Shown piece after piece: positions 39,101-47,329 of a stretch of DNA of 64,000 bases (position 1 is the first letter of the stretch; each line of letters starts with the position of its first letter). Origin of the DNA: Bifidobacterium choladohabitans (GTDB taxonomy: Bacteria; Actinomycetota; Actinomycetes; Actinomycetales; Bifidobacteriaceae); the NCBI RefSeq assembly GCF_016102005.1, contig NZ_JACFPL010000001.1:682001-746000 (forward strand). The letters run 5' to 3'. A program made the translations under genes and the position numbers. Below the pieces are notes generated by a model that worked only from the letters and a program-made list of their open reading frames with translations, searched no databases and was not told the origin of the DNA.

Positions 39101-39931
39101 AGCCACGGCAGAAGGACCGCCAGCGCGCTTGCTCTGCCGATGGGCAAGCTCCTGCAACACCTCATCCTGAGCAGTCTCCTCGGCTGGCGAGAGCTCTCGA
39201 ACAAGCTTGGCTGCCTTCAACAGCGCATTCGTGACTACACGCTGGGAGAGCCCAACTGCTATTCGAAAACGTTCATGCCTAAGCCATCGATTTTGTCGTC
39301 CTACCCCTTCTTGCTGCTCCGAGCTCTCGCCAGGTTTTACTGCCTGGTGGACGGGGCGACGTGCGAATCGACGGTCATAGTCCTTGCGGTAAACGGCACA
39401 GGCTGAGCCAGGTCGATTGGCCTTTGCTGACAGCTTTTCCACCACCTGTAGCAGGCGCGAAACCATGGAATCCGTCAGTTCAGTACCTGCCGGCAGAGGG
39501 CCGGGCTGCTCAGCCACCTCTAGCCATAACCGGTTCGTCTCCCTAAGCAGACCGGTTATAGTCTGTTCGTCGAGCCCTGATTTTGCCGCCTGCGCGCGCA
39601 ACCAATTCTCGGTATCCTCCGCAAACGAGAAAGGTTTGGTCAGCCGAGCGTACATGTCTGTCTGCAGCCGGTATATTTTCCTGCTCTGCAGGTCGTTATA
39701 GAGGTTTGTATAGGAACGACGCTCATTGTCAACCGGCCCGATGAGAAGATCAGCATGAATGCCATCCCATGGAAGTCGCTCCTGCTCAGCAACGCTTACC
39801 CTGTGGTCGTCGTTGCGGGAGGAGGATAAAGCAATGAGCTGGTTATCCCTCCAAGTTTGTGGCGAGAACAGTTCAACCGCGCACCAATATGACAAAACAT
39901 CCATTGCATGCTGTTGCTCATCGTTCCCCAT
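36116..39931 (-). CDS. Large SF1 helicase/ATPase with central coiled coil, probable defence gene
   Basis: A 1271-residue superfamily 1 (Upf1/DNA2-like) helicase. The first 450 residues are an unassigned N-terminal region. Walker A GPPGTGKTTLL is near residue 510, followed by long coiled-coil segments (about 680-880). DEAGQ in WAIVDEAGQALPQAAAG, VAVGDPMQLQPV, then VHTSQGREADVVFIVLG and NLLNVAVSRAKRRVYVVGN complete the helicase motifs in order. All motifs are intact. The architecture resembles single-gene helicases found in defence islands. It is flanked by a toxin-antitoxin pair and peptide genes, which fits, but no partner gene is visible. The ATG at 39931 has a weak ribosome binding site. 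Confidence 0.8.
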   Translation of the reverse strand: MGNDEQQHAMDVLSYWCAVELFSPQTWRDNQLIALSSSRNDDHRVSVAEQERLPWDGIHADLLIGPVDNERRSYTNLYNDLQSRKIYRLQTDMYARLTKPFSFAEDTENWLRAQAAKSGLDEQTITGLLRETNRLWLEVAEQPGPLPAGTELTDSMVSRLLQVVEKLSAKANRPGSACAVYRKDYDRRFARRPVHQAVKPGESSEQQEGVGRQNRWLRHERFRIAVGLSQRVVTNALLKAAKLVRELSPAEETAQDEVLQELAHRQSKRAGGPSAVASLMEFCVGDDGCLVPRSLMLSQYAKAVSCLFNHEGWPDCPAGWPHIEVFDDTESKLKSEFNRLAGEDSEDQAGPVGRYEIESLVEQVAKRMGLDDRAVSSSPLFARADGSPLIRDYVNCHLEASSESLNGEMMDSFFLEDLEDLYQNGPEIFSEPVRQYLSVGHPRRFNLQKDPEGHLVGDFTEPASMPFGRWPSASNQFQSTGQQLAINQIRAALEGYGSSSLLGVNGPPGTGKTTLLKDVVAEIIVARARRLAGFSRPQDIFTSRRLARATSDEDKDYVYWTLDPSVTGFEIVVASSNNEAVENVSQDLPSADAIDTEWESYIDSEFKQVPCGFAFRDFAGQIADRRSQDKESGPSNTSSAWALISAVLGNMSNKNRFLWPFKNEFIYKSLKYMPGERGSRTNWAKARNDFNAALKKEESIRTRKIAQYNLARSYSGLCNQRTDLSAELKTLNEQLLGMKASRSRYVGQVQSMERQMSDAGQAANNAQAAWEQADGICQAHLSYWKAHPLRSFFHSRERQQDELKVRTDLEQARRAKQHFDEQASTVHQRLQSFYGGLEVGDQELGRCQKQIATLTRQLTALEQQIAEAEQIQWPRPDIGDDHVAWMDQEWSKARTEVYIKALALHQQAVMGAAHQFMCNLSLACAVMQSNGFTDDERLVAWQTFFLEIPVVSSSFASISRMFSGIGKEALGWAIVDEAGQALPQAAAGLLQRVKHAVAVGDPMQLQPVDTMPKPKRELLASTHHLQHLGLESENMQALVDYQTPCGLLDETDDHWLGMPLVVHRRCGEPMFSICNDMAYSGRMVRVGPEHQPCAYPSGPCAGDELPTSCWYDVPPNSSETGRTQWRPQEGYELHKRLCGLFQGGIDPTNILVIATFRAVANQVRDTFADALRQCTGCNDSEASRLASSQAGTVHTSQGREADVVFIVLGSRAGKRGEGSRSWVNGSPNLLNVAVSRAKRRVYVVGNLADWKNGTYTSRIAKDLPVEASVEN

Positions 39932-40133
39932 ATTTGCCAGTATGCGGATAAGCGGGGACAGGCACGAGAATCAGGATCCATGCTCCAGGAGTCAAACTGT
40001 TAGACGGAAGCATAAGGTTATGGACGCGCACAAGTCGCAAGCCAGGGCAGGGACACCGAATCTAACCGAATCCCGTATCAACCTTAAAACCGTCAAGCCC
40101 AAAAGGAATTGGAATAAGTAGGCTCCCAGCACG

Positions 40134-40769
40134 TTACGGCATCTGGCTAAGTGCTCCGTCATTCATGTGGAAAAATTCATCTGCGATTTGCTTAAGCTCA
40201 CCCTGGTGGTGACTGGCGATGATTATAGTCCTGCCCTGATTGCGCTGCCTGATCATCTCGTCCAGGAAGATCCCCACAGAATGCTCATCCAGACCATTCG
40301 TAGGCTCATCCAACAGAATCAGACGCTGGTGTTCCATTAGGGCCTGCACAATAGCGAGCTTCTGCCGCATGCCCAGCGAATAGGATTTAACCTTCTCATC
40401 CACATGGCCATCAAGGCTGAATTCAGTCAGTAGCCGTTCAGTTTCATCAGCATCAAAAGTGTGGTTGATGTTCCCCAGATAACGGAGGTTCTGCATGGCA
40501 GTTTCACTGAGCACAAACCCCGGGTTCTCGATGATCAGGCCGATGGGCTCAGGAAGTCGACGATTGAAAACCACAGGCTGACCTCCAATGGTAACCTTGC
40601 CGGAATCCGGCCGTATAAAGCCGCATATGGCTCGCAGCAGCATTGTCTTGCCCGATCCGTTGGGACCGACTATGCCATAAATCCGTCCTGAATCAAATTC
40701 AGCTTCAACTTGATTGAGCACCCGCTTGCCTTTGTAGGTCTTGCTCAGGCTGTCAACATGAACGAACAT
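40134..40769 (-). CDS. ABC transporter ATPase of the secreted-peptide operon
   Basis: A 211-residue ABC ATPase. Walker A GPNGSGKTMLL, Q-loop region near IENPGF, signature YSLGMRQKLAIVQALM, Walker B LILLDEPTNGLD and the H-loop IASHH are all present. The sequence is closest in style to ATPases of bacteriocin-immunity and ABC-2 exporters (short, no accessory domain). The ATG follows AAGGAG. It is the last gene of a five-gene minus-strand unit starting at 43540: peptide, three permeases, ATPase. Confidence 0.9.
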   Translation of the reverse strand: MFVHVDSLSKTYKGKRVLNQVEAEFDSGRIYGIVGPNGSGKTMLLRAICGFIRPDSGKVTIGGQPVVFNRRLPEPIGLIIENPGFVLSETAMQNLRYLGNINHTFDADETERLLTEFSLDGHVDEKVKSYSLGMRQKLAIVQALMEHQRLILLDEPTNGLDEHSVGIFLDEMIRQRNQGRTIIIASHHQGELKQIADEFFHMNDGALSQMP

Positions 40770-40826
40770 GGGGAGTTCTCCTTATCAAATGGGCGTTAAT
40801 TGTGCTATGAGGCGGCTTCATGACAC

Positions 40827-41492
40827 TCACGCGATTCGGGGATGATCGCAGGCCACAGCGTTCGCGGCAATCAGCGCGACCGTAAGGGCAAGCAGCGATG
40901 GAAGCCATAAGGGTAGAGGACCTGCATGCGCCGTGGAAAACCACCGCGCAGCCGGCCAAAAAGACAGCAGTGACGCATAAATAACGAGAGCAACAATGTA
41001 GCCAGCCGCCCGGTTTGCCAGAAGATAGGAACAGTTAACCATAAGAAGCATGCAGAACAGGGTCAGGCCAGCGCAAATAGCGGTTGACAGCAGTTGACCG
41101 GGAACCAGATCAGGTATCACCACAAAAGAGATGCATGCCTGAATCCCTGTAAAGACCAGGCAGTAAAGGGCTAAAAGTGCCAGGTAACTGGCGAAATGTC
41201 GAATCCCCCGATCCTGACGGATGTAGACCAGCGGATTCGGTATAGCCAGGTATTCCGAAAGCTGCTCAAGAGGAAGGGCCATTCCAGTAATCATGAAAAC
41301 CAGGGCGTGCATGTTAGTCAAGAGATTTGACTCCTGGGGATTTTCACTGAGACGGTACATACCCATAAATATGCTGCTTGGTTTCCTACTGAGATAGTAG
41401 TTGGTCACCAGAACGGCAAATGCCAGCAGAATAAGGGCCCGCAGACCGTTACGTGGTCCAAGTTGCTGCATTGCTCTTCGTAGCGCGTGCAT
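40827..41492 (-). CDS. Membrane permease 3 of the secreted-peptide operon
   Basis: A 222-residue membrane protein with about six hydrophobic segments: LRALILLAFAVLVTNYYL, MHALVFMITGMALPL, YLALLALYCLVFTGIQ, LLSTAICAGLTLFCMLLM, AAGYIVALVIYASLLSFW and LWLPSLLALTVALIAANAV. The start is the ATG at 41492, one base after the stop of permease 2, with GGGTGA upstream. The open frame back to 41636 overlaps permease 2 and is rejected. No family signature is recognised beyond the ABC-2-like layout; the assignment rests on the operon with the ATPase at 40134-40769. Confidence 0.75.
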   Translation of the reverse strand: MHALRRAMQQLGPRNGLRALILLAFAVLVTNYYLSRKPSSIFMGMYRLSENPQESNLLTNMHALVFMITGMALPLEQLSEYLAIPNPLVYIRQDRGIRHFASYLALLALYCLVFTGIQACISFVVIPDLVPGQLLSTAICAGLTLFCMLLMVNCSYLLANRAAGYIVALVIYASLLSFWPAARWFSTAHAGPLPLWLPSLLALTVALIAANAVACDHPRIA

Positions 41493-41493
41493 T

Positions 41494-42189
41494 TCAATCA
41501 CCCAGTCGATCAGTATTACCGAAAGCTGATGAGTTAGCCAGAGCCATAACCGGGCAATAGACAATGAAAGGGACAATCTGTTGTATAACCACAAATTTCC
41601 AATAAGGAGCAACAGGGTACCAAAAGTAAAATACAAACCTAGTAGCGTTACCCGCCAGTGGACTCAACAACCAATCTGCAATAGCGAAAAAACCAATGAT
41701 AATAGGCAGGAATCGTCCCCAGGATATTCCAAGGTTGTTCAGCAGCAGGCAGACCAGACCCACAGAGATAATCATCATGAATATTTGCACAGGGACCATC
41801 AGGGAAACAGACAAGGCCATAGGTGTTATCTGCTGGCCCTGCAATGGGAACTCAATCAAGAAAAACAACAGCCACGTGTATAAAGCTCCGACGATACCGA
41901 CAAGTGCGCACCACAGCAAGTTGGTTTTCAACTGCAAACGCGGATCGCGCCTGACCATTTCGAAGGTCGAATACCTAGCACTTCCAGCGTATAACAGCAT
42001 CAGGAATACGGGCAATACTCCGATAGTAGGGCAGTTGAGCATGAACCCCGCATAGTCCATCACTGGATCCTTCTCCATGTTGAGAAATAACTGGGTCGTG
42101 CAATAGATAAAGCCAAATAGGAAGAGTCCGGTAAGAACCATTTTGGAACCGAAGGAGGAACGACGCAGGTAGATCAGATGATTAATCAT
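41494..42189 (-). CDS. Membrane permease 2 of the secreted-peptide operon
   Basis: A 231-residue membrane protein with six hydrophobic spans, including MVLTGLFLFGFIYCTTQLFL at the N-terminus and LPIIIGFFAIADWLLSPLA. The true start is the ATG at 42189, which overlaps the stop of permease 1 as ATGA; the open frame reaching 42381 is not coding. The motif ARYSTFEMVRRDPRLQLKTNLLW after the second span is a cytoplasmic loop typical of ABC-2-type permeases. It is likely a subunit of the same transporter. Confidence 0.75.
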   Translation of the reverse strand: MINHLIYLRRSSFGSKMVLTGLFLFGFIYCTTQLFLNMEKDPVMDYAGFMLNCPTIGVLPVFLMLLYAGSARYSTFEMVRRDPRLQLKTNLLWCALVGIVGALYTWLLFFLIEFPLQGQQITPMALSVSLMVPVQIFMMIISVGLVCLLLNNLGISWGRFLPIIIGFFAIADWLLSPLAGNATRFVFYFWYPVAPYWKFVVIQQIVPFIVYCPVMALANSSAFGNTDRLGD

Positions 42190-43091
42190 GAAACATCTCG
42201 GCTTCGTTTGAATGCAACAAGCGAGGCCGATATGACAACCGGCAGGCATACCGAAAGGGCCATTCCTACGAAGATCTGCACAAGTTGTCGAGAATCTGCG
42301 CCCCCAGGAGCAGGGAAGAGAAATATCATATGGCTCCATTGGTCGGGCACAAGAAAATTGGTCATTCCTGGGAGCATCCACCAGAGCATGCTAAGGACGA
42401 AGGGGATGAGAACTTCAACATACCTATGGGTAGTAAAGAACGATGCAGCGACGGCAATATCTGCGAACAGGCCCGAAAGAATGAATACCATTAGCATAAC
42501 CGTGAGGATAGCCAATGGCTGATTGAAGCGGTACAACGGATACAGCCACGAATCTGAATAAATGAGCACATATTTGGATCCGTCAACCAAACCCGTGGCA
42601 TCCACGACATCACCATTGATGAAATTCATGTGTGGGTTCATGATTGCTGCAACAACCAAGTTTATCAAAAGCGGGCTCAACCCCCCTATGCCTCCCAAAA
42701 CAAATCCGGATGCCAGCGAGGTGTTCATGATTTTGCCGCGTCCCTCGCGTCCCAGCATTCCACTCATACGTCGACTATGCCGCTCGATTGCAGCTACACT
42801 GCCGCCTACAAGAGCAGCAAGAAAAGGAAGAATGAATAGATAAAGTCCCGATCCAGTCCCATGGCAACTGAATAACATCACGTCGCTGAGGAAAGTCAGT
42901 TCATGACCAGGAGCTAACCGAAAGCCAGCATAATGCGTCGTCGAATACTGGATTAGGAAAAGTGCAATCGACATCGCAATTACCGAAACCATTCGAAGAC
43001 TAGTCAAGCTGCGAGAGATTTGAGCCTTAGCCAGGGATGTATTAATCAAAATACTCCTCCGTTGAACATAAGAGTTGACAAGTCCCTTCAT
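42186..43091 (-). CDS. Membrane permease 1 of the secreted-peptide operon
   Basis: A 301-residue membrane protein with about six spans. The first is near residues 35-55 (VSVIAMSIALFLIQYSTTH); others include LYLFILPFLAALVGGSVAAIE, FVLGGIGGLSPLLINLVVAAIM, LAILTVMLMVFILSGLFADIAVAASFF and FVGMALSVCLPVVISASLV. A large loop lies between spans 3 and 4. It starts 32 bases after the peptide gene and overlaps permease 2. Together with permeases 2 and 3 and the ATPase it may form an exporter or an immunity pump for the adjacent secreted peptide. Confidence 0.75.
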   Translation of the reverse strand: MKGLVNSYVQRRSILINTSLAKAQISRSLTSLRMVSVIAMSIALFLIQYSTTHYAGFRLAPGHELTFLSDVMLFSCHGTGSGLYLFILPFLAALVGGSVAAIERHSRRMSGMLGREGRGKIMNTSLASGFVLGGIGGLSPLLINLVVAAIMNPHMNFINGDVVDATGLVDGSKYVLIYSDSWLYPLYRFNQPLAILTVMLMVFILSGLFADIAVAASFFTTHRYVEVLIPFVLSMLWWMLPGMTNFLVPDQWSHMIFLFPAPGGADSRQLVQIFVGMALSVCLPVVISASLVAFKRSRDVS

Positions 43092-43123
43092 CCATCTAAT
43101 GGTCGAAGGAACTTGCCGTTGTC

Positions 43124-43540
43124 TCAGGCTGAGTCAGGACTCCACACACCATAGGCCTGTGTGGTCCCGGAATAGGCATATGCGTGCTGCAACCTCATAT
43201 GGACCTGTTTTCTCCCAAACTTCTGATATGCATAGTTGTGTACATATTGGTACTGGCCAGATTTCAGATTCACAGTTGCCGAATTGACATCTTCGTTGGA
43301 ATAACCTAGCATCCAGCTGCAAATTGTACGGCCATTGGATACACTGGTTGCCTTGATGTATCCTGAACTGGCATCCTGCTTTTGACGATTTGGAGTATCA
43401 CTAGTTTGCCAGCTCGAGAGATAGGCGCTCCATCCAGTATCCGCGTGATTGTTAGCAAATGCAGCTGGTGCAAAGCTAAGTGATGCAGCAAGCGCTAAAG
43501 CTACAGCCATGCCTTTCTTTTTTAGATTTTTTAACAACAT
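43124..43540 (-). CDS. Secreted peptide precursor (DUF2712-like), candidate bacteriocin
   Basis: A 138-residue preprotein. It has a clear Sec signal peptide (MLLKNLKKKGMAVALALAAS, then LSFAPAAFA, cleavage likely after AFA), leaving about 108 residues rich in Ser, Tyr, Gln and Asn with a single Cys, ending WSPDSA. The beta-type pattern and WSPDS ending resemble the small secreted DUF2712 family, often found beside ABC transporters; the match is from memory and tentative. CTAAGGAGGTCATA before the ATG at 43540 is a near-perfect ribosome binding site, and a consensus promoter lies just upstream. Its ABC operon points to an antimicrobial or signalling peptide. Confidence 0.75.
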   Translation of the reverse strand: MLLKNLKKKGMAVALALAASLSFAPAAFANNHADTGWSAYLSSWQTSDTPNRQKQDASSGYIKATSVSNGRTICSWMLGYSNEDVNSATVNLKSGQYQYVHNYAYQKFGRKQVHMRLQHAYAYSGTTQAYGVWSPDSA

Positions 43541-43582
43541 TATGACCTCCTTAGTACTGCCATAGTAACTAGAGTCAAATTT

Positions 43583-43612
43583 ATTATACTGATAAATAAG
43601 TCTCACTGTCAA
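43583..43612 (-). promoter_or_regulatory. Consensus promoter of the secreted-peptide operon
   Basis: On the minus strand: TTGACA (43612-43607), 18-base spacer, TATAAT (43588-43583). Both hexamers are exact sigma-70 consensus, about 45 bases before the peptide ATG. One of the strongest promoters in the window. Confidence 0.85.
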
Positions 43613-43941
43613 ATTAGCTTTTCGTCATCTTTTGTTTTCAGCTTCAACACAGCCGAATTTCCTTCAAAACTCTACGATTATGCCCCTGGATGCTCTGTCT
43701 TCCCTTGTCTCGCAAACAGCTGCCAGTCATGCAGAAGAGCTGAAAAATAGGTCAAACAGCAGATGAAACCGACAGTGTCAATGTTGATAATTTTGTTCAA
43801 CACTACCTCTGTATGGAAAAGAGTGATGAAGTGGCACACAGTTGATCCATAATGGCTTTGCGGAAGATGAAGTAGGGCGCAAACTGTGCCCTTATCTGGT
43901 GCAGCGAGAGCAAGTGCAGTCACCGCACCGGGAAAGGGCGA
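43613..43941. other. Gene-free stretch between the peptide operon promoter and the P-type ATPase
   Basis: About 330 bases. An 81-codon minus-strand frame (43678-43923) begins at an unsupported start, lacks a ribosome binding site and has a Cys/His-rich, unprotein-like composition, so I do not call it. No RNA gene or terminator is evident. Confidence 0.4.
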
Positions 43942-46900
43942 TCATGCCCGCAGTCGTCTGACTGCCCAGTTGAACAGCTTGCGCAGTTCCGAAGCCACTA
44001 GAACCAGGGAGGCCAGGGCGATGCACTCCAGCCACGCCTGGGGCTGGAGGGGGACGGTGCCGAAAGCCTCGCCCAGGAAGGGCACATAGATCACCAGAAG
44101 CTGGAGCAGTATGGAGATTCCTATGGCACCCCAGAGCCAGAGGTTGCTGAAGAGCCCCAGGAAGGCCGACTTGCGGGAGGAGCGGGAGGCCAGGGCGTTG
44201 AAGAGCTGGGCGAAGACCAGGATGGTGAAGCCCATAGTCCGCGCCTCCCTGATCTGTGCCTCGTGACCGATCGCTTGGACGGACCTGTCGGTGAAGAGGC
44301 CGCCGCTCAGGTGCATGTCCATGCCGATTAGGGTGACCACGGCCATGATCAGGCCTATGTAGATGATGTCAACCCACATGTCCCGGTCGATCACCCGGTC
44401 GTTGATGGATCGGGGCGGGCGATCCATCAGATCATCGGTCTGCGGGTCCACACCCATGGCCAGCGCGGGGGCCGCATCGGTCAGGAGGTTGATCCAGAGC
44501 AGCTGGGTGGCCAGCAGCGGCACGGTCACGCCCGCCATGCCGGGCTGCGATATGCCCAGAAGCCCCGCAAAGACCACGCCGCCGAAGACCGTGAAAACCT
44601 CTCCCATGTTGGAGCTGAGCAGGTAGCGCAGGAACTTGCGGATGTTGTCGAATATGCCCCGGCCCTCTCTCACGGCCTGGACGATGGTGGCGAAATTGTC
44701 GTCCGCCAGGATCATCTTGGCTGACTCCTTGGTGACCTCGGTTCCGGTGATGCCCATGGCCACGCCGATGTCCGCGGTCTTGACAGCAGGGGCGTCATTG
44801 ACGCCGTCGCCGGTCATGGCCACGACCTTGCCCTGGTCCTGGAGCGATTCGACGATCCTCAGCTTGTGCTCGGGGGCCACGCGGGCGTAGACGGAGACCT
44901 TGGAGGTGGTCTCACGAAGCTGGTCCGAATCCATGGCATCCAGCTGCTCGCCGGTGCAGGCGGGCTGTCCAGGCTTGATGATGCCCAGGTCCCCTGCGAT
45001 TCTGGCTGCGGTGAGTGGATGGTCGCCAGTGATCATGATCGTTCTGATACCGGCCTTGTGAGCCTGGTCCACCGCCTGGCGGACCTCGGTGCGGGGCGGG
45101 TCGATGATGCCGACCATGCCCGTCCAGATCAGACTGCTCTCCAGTCGAGTCCTTTCCTGGATCACCTTATCCGCGGACAGACGGACCGCTGGAGCATGCT
45201 GAGACATCCGAGACAACTGGTCTGTCTGGTCTGTCTGGTCTGTCCGAATCGTGCTTGACAGTCTCTCCCCTTCGTCAGCTTCGGTTAGGGACAATAGCTC
45301 ATGGTCAGATATAGGCCGGAAAGCCTGCCCCAGAGTCCTATAGGCATCCGACGAGAGGCTGCTGACTTGGGCGAGTATCCTCTCCCGGTCAGCGCTAGTC
45401 ATAGGCCTGACCTGGCTGTCTTCGAGAATCCGGTCGCACCGGCCGAGCAGCACATCGGGAGCACCCTTGCAGAAGAGGCGCGATTGCCCTTCGCTGCCGT
45501 CACGCGGAGCGGCCAGGACCGACATGAGCTTGCGCTCGGACGTGAAAGGAATCTCAGCCAGACGACGGTAGCCGTCAGCCTTGGCATCAGCGCCGACTTT
45601 GCGAGCGGCGACAATCAGAGAGACCTCCGTGGGATCGCCGACGCTCTGCCAGTGACCCTGCCCGGATCCAGACTGGGTCTGGGAATCAGGTTCGGCCTCG
45701 ACCGGCTGCCAATGCAGGTCTCCGTCGTTGGCGATGGCCCCGACCATCAGGGTCTCTTCCACTGCCTCAGCCAGAGATGAACCAATGGTATCTGTCAGTT
45801 GTTGATCATCTGACCCACTGGCCTCGACCGGCTGCATGGTTCCCTCCGGAGCGTACCCGGTGCCAGTGAGCCTGACCTGCCCCGAGGGGACGACCACCCG
45901 TTCAACGGTCATTTCATTGCGTGTAAGAGTCCCTGTCTTGTCGGAGCAGATGACTGATGCCGATCCCAGGGTCTCCACCGAGCTGAGCTTCTTGACGATG
46001 GCATGATGCTTGGCCATGCGCTGCACGCCCAGGGCGAGAACCACAGTCAGGATGGCCGTCAGCCCCTCCGGCACAGCAGCTACGGCCAGGGATACGGCCA
46101 TGAGCAGGGAATCAATCAGATCCTGGGTTGTCTGAAAGCCTTCCATCAGGGCCAAAGCAGCCAAAACCAGGGCGGCAATCAAGCAGACGGCCAGTCCGAG
46201 GAGCTTGGAGACGCGGGCCATCTCCTTCTGTAGGGGCGTGGGTTCCTCCTGGGTATCAGCCAGCATGTCGGCGATCTTCCCGACCTGGGTGTCCATACCA
46301 GTAGAGGTGACGATCATGCGCCCGTTCCCCTGGGTCACTGCGGTGCCGTTGAAGACCATGTTGGTTCTGTCACCCAGAGCCTTGGGCTGGTCAAGCCGAC
46401 CGGGCCGCTTGCCCACCGGCAGCGACTCGCCGGTCAGCGATGCCTCGGCCACGCGCAGACCCGCGGCCTGGAACAGTCTTCCGTCGGCGCCGACCGAATC
46501 GCCTTCAGCCAGGACTACTACATCACCAGGCACGATCCTGCTGGTCTCCAGGCTGACCACCCGGCCGCCTCGCAGCACCGAGGCGTGCGGGGCCGTCATG
46601 CTCGCCAGAGCATCCACAGCCCGCTCGGCCTTAGCCTCCTGAGCGTACCCCAGGGCGGCATTAAGGATGAGGATGATCATGATGACGATGGCATCAAAGG
46701 GCAGGGGCTCCCCGCCTCCTGATGCCGGATGTGAGCGTTCCACCACCCAGGCCACCAACGAAATGGCCGTGGCTGCCAGAAGCAGATAGACCAAGGGGTC
46801 CTTGAACTGTTGAAGGAATTTCCTCCATGCAGGAACGGGAGGCGCTCCAGCCAGCTCATTAGGACCGAACCTGTCCAGCCGACGCGCCGCCTCGGCCTCA

Positions 46901-47082
46901 TCCAGGCCCCGGTCGGGGTCCACATTCAGGGCAAGGGCAACCTGATCGACACCTACTATAGAAGGGTCCTTGAGGACGGGGCCATTCACTCTGCGCCTCT
47001 GCTCATGGCCCTGCCCTGCAGTCGGGATCACGCCGGTATCTGTCGATTGCTCATGCTTGGGATCGCTGGTCAACCCAGTCAT
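43942..47082 (-). CDS. Cation-transporting P-type ATPase (type IIA-like)
   Basis: A 1046-residue P-type pump. It shows the N-terminal cation ATPase domain (GVDQVALALNVDPDRGLDEAEAARRL), the actuator TGESLPV, the phosphorylation site CSDKTGTLTRNEMT, the hinge GDGVNDAPAVKTADIGVAMG, and the C-terminal six-helix domain (LLWINLLTDAAPALAMGVDPQTDDLM). The pattern is that of Ca2+/Mn2+ (PMR1/SERCA-like) ATPases. The nucleotide-binding domain carries Gln/Ser-rich insertions (around QSGSGQGHW and RTDQTDQTDQ). The ATG at 47082 follows CAGGAGAG; the frame extends to 47286 without a ribosome binding site. The promoter at 47194-47223 fits this start. Confidence 0.92.
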   Translation of the reverse strand: MTGLTSDPKHEQSTDTGVIPTAGQGHEQRRRVNGPVLKDPSIVGVDQVALALNVDPDRGLDEAEAARRLDRFGPNELAGAPPVPAWRKFLQQFKDPLVYLLLAATAISLVAWVVERSHPASGGGEPLPFDAIVIMIILILNAALGYAQEAKAERAVDALASMTAPHASVLRGGRVVSLETSRIVPGDVVVLAEGDSVGADGRLFQAAGLRVAEASLTGESLPVGKRPGRLDQPKALGDRTNMVFNGTAVTQGNGRMIVTSTGMDTQVGKIADMLADTQEEPTPLQKEMARVSKLLGLAVCLIAALVLAALALMEGFQTTQDLIDSLLMAVSLAVAAVPEGLTAILTVVLALGVQRMAKHHAIVKKLSSVETLGSASVICSDKTGTLTRNEMTVERVVVPSGQVRLTGTGYAPEGTMQPVEASGSDDQQLTDTIGSSLAEAVEETLMVGAIANDGDLHWQPVEAEPDSQTQSGSGQGHWQSVGDPTEVSLIVAARKVGADAKADGYRRLAEIPFTSERKLMSVLAAPRDGSEGQSRLFCKGAPDVLLGRCDRILEDSQVRPMTSADRERILAQVSSLSSDAYRTLGQAFRPISDHELLSLTEADEGERLSSTIRTDQTDQTDQLSRMSQHAPAVRLSADKVIQERTRLESSLIWTGMVGIIDPPRTEVRQAVDQAHKAGIRTIMITGDHPLTAARIAGDLGIIKPGQPACTGEQLDAMDSDQLRETTSKVSVYARVAPEHKLRIVESLQDQGKVVAMTGDGVNDAPAVKTADIGVAMGITGTEVTKESAKMILADDNFATIVQAVREGRGIFDNIRKFLRYLLSSNMGEVFTVFGGVVFAGLLGISQPGMAGVTVPLLATQLLWINLLTDAAPALAMGVDPQTDDLMDRPPRSINDRVIDRDMWVDIIYIGLIMAVVTLIGMDMHLSGGLFTDRSVQAIGHEAQIREARTMGFTILVFAQLFNALASRSSRKSAFLGLFSNLWLWGAIGISILLQLLVIYVPFLGEAFGTVPLQPQAWLECIALASLVLVASELRKLFNWAVRRLRA

Positions 47083-47193
47083 GCCACTCTCCTGCTTATG
47101 CCACGGAGTAGTCAACGCTTCAGAGGCCCGTTGGAAGAAATCAGAGGCGGCCAGACCAAAACGCTGCGTGGATGCTTGCCAAGTTGAACCAAT

Positions 47194-47223
47194 AATATAC
47201 ATAAACACGGCCGAAGTCGTCAA
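47194..47223 (-). promoter_or_regulatory. Probable promoter of the P-type ATPase
   Basis: Minus strand TTGACG (47223-47218), 18-base spacer, TATATT (47199-47194), about 110 bases before the ATPase start. Confidence 0.6.
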
Positions 47224-47315
47224 GGCCTTTGCTTCAGTATGCATTCTCAGGCCTGTCTCATGACAGAGACGGTATCTTTGCTGCACTTAACTTGGCAGCG
47301 CCCTAGTTGCCGAAT

Positions 47316-47329
47316 CCCCCCCCCCCCCC
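47316..47329. repeat. C14 homopolymer tract
   Basis: Fourteen consecutive C on the plus strand followed by AAAAATACTAG, about 95 bases upstream of the P-type ATPase promoter and 260 bases upstream of the precursor peptide. Such tracts vary in length by slippage, and are also a common place for sequencing error. Confidence 0.9.

Noticed and set aside
43678-43923. 81-codon minus-strand frame between the P-type ATPase and peptide operon
   Set aside because: No ribosome binding site, unprotein-like composition and no recognisable motif.
47316-47329. C14 tract as spacer between -35 and -10 of a phase-variable promoter
   Set aside because: The likely promoter lies 95 bases away, so the tract is not in its spacer. 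Kept only as a repeat and weak finding.
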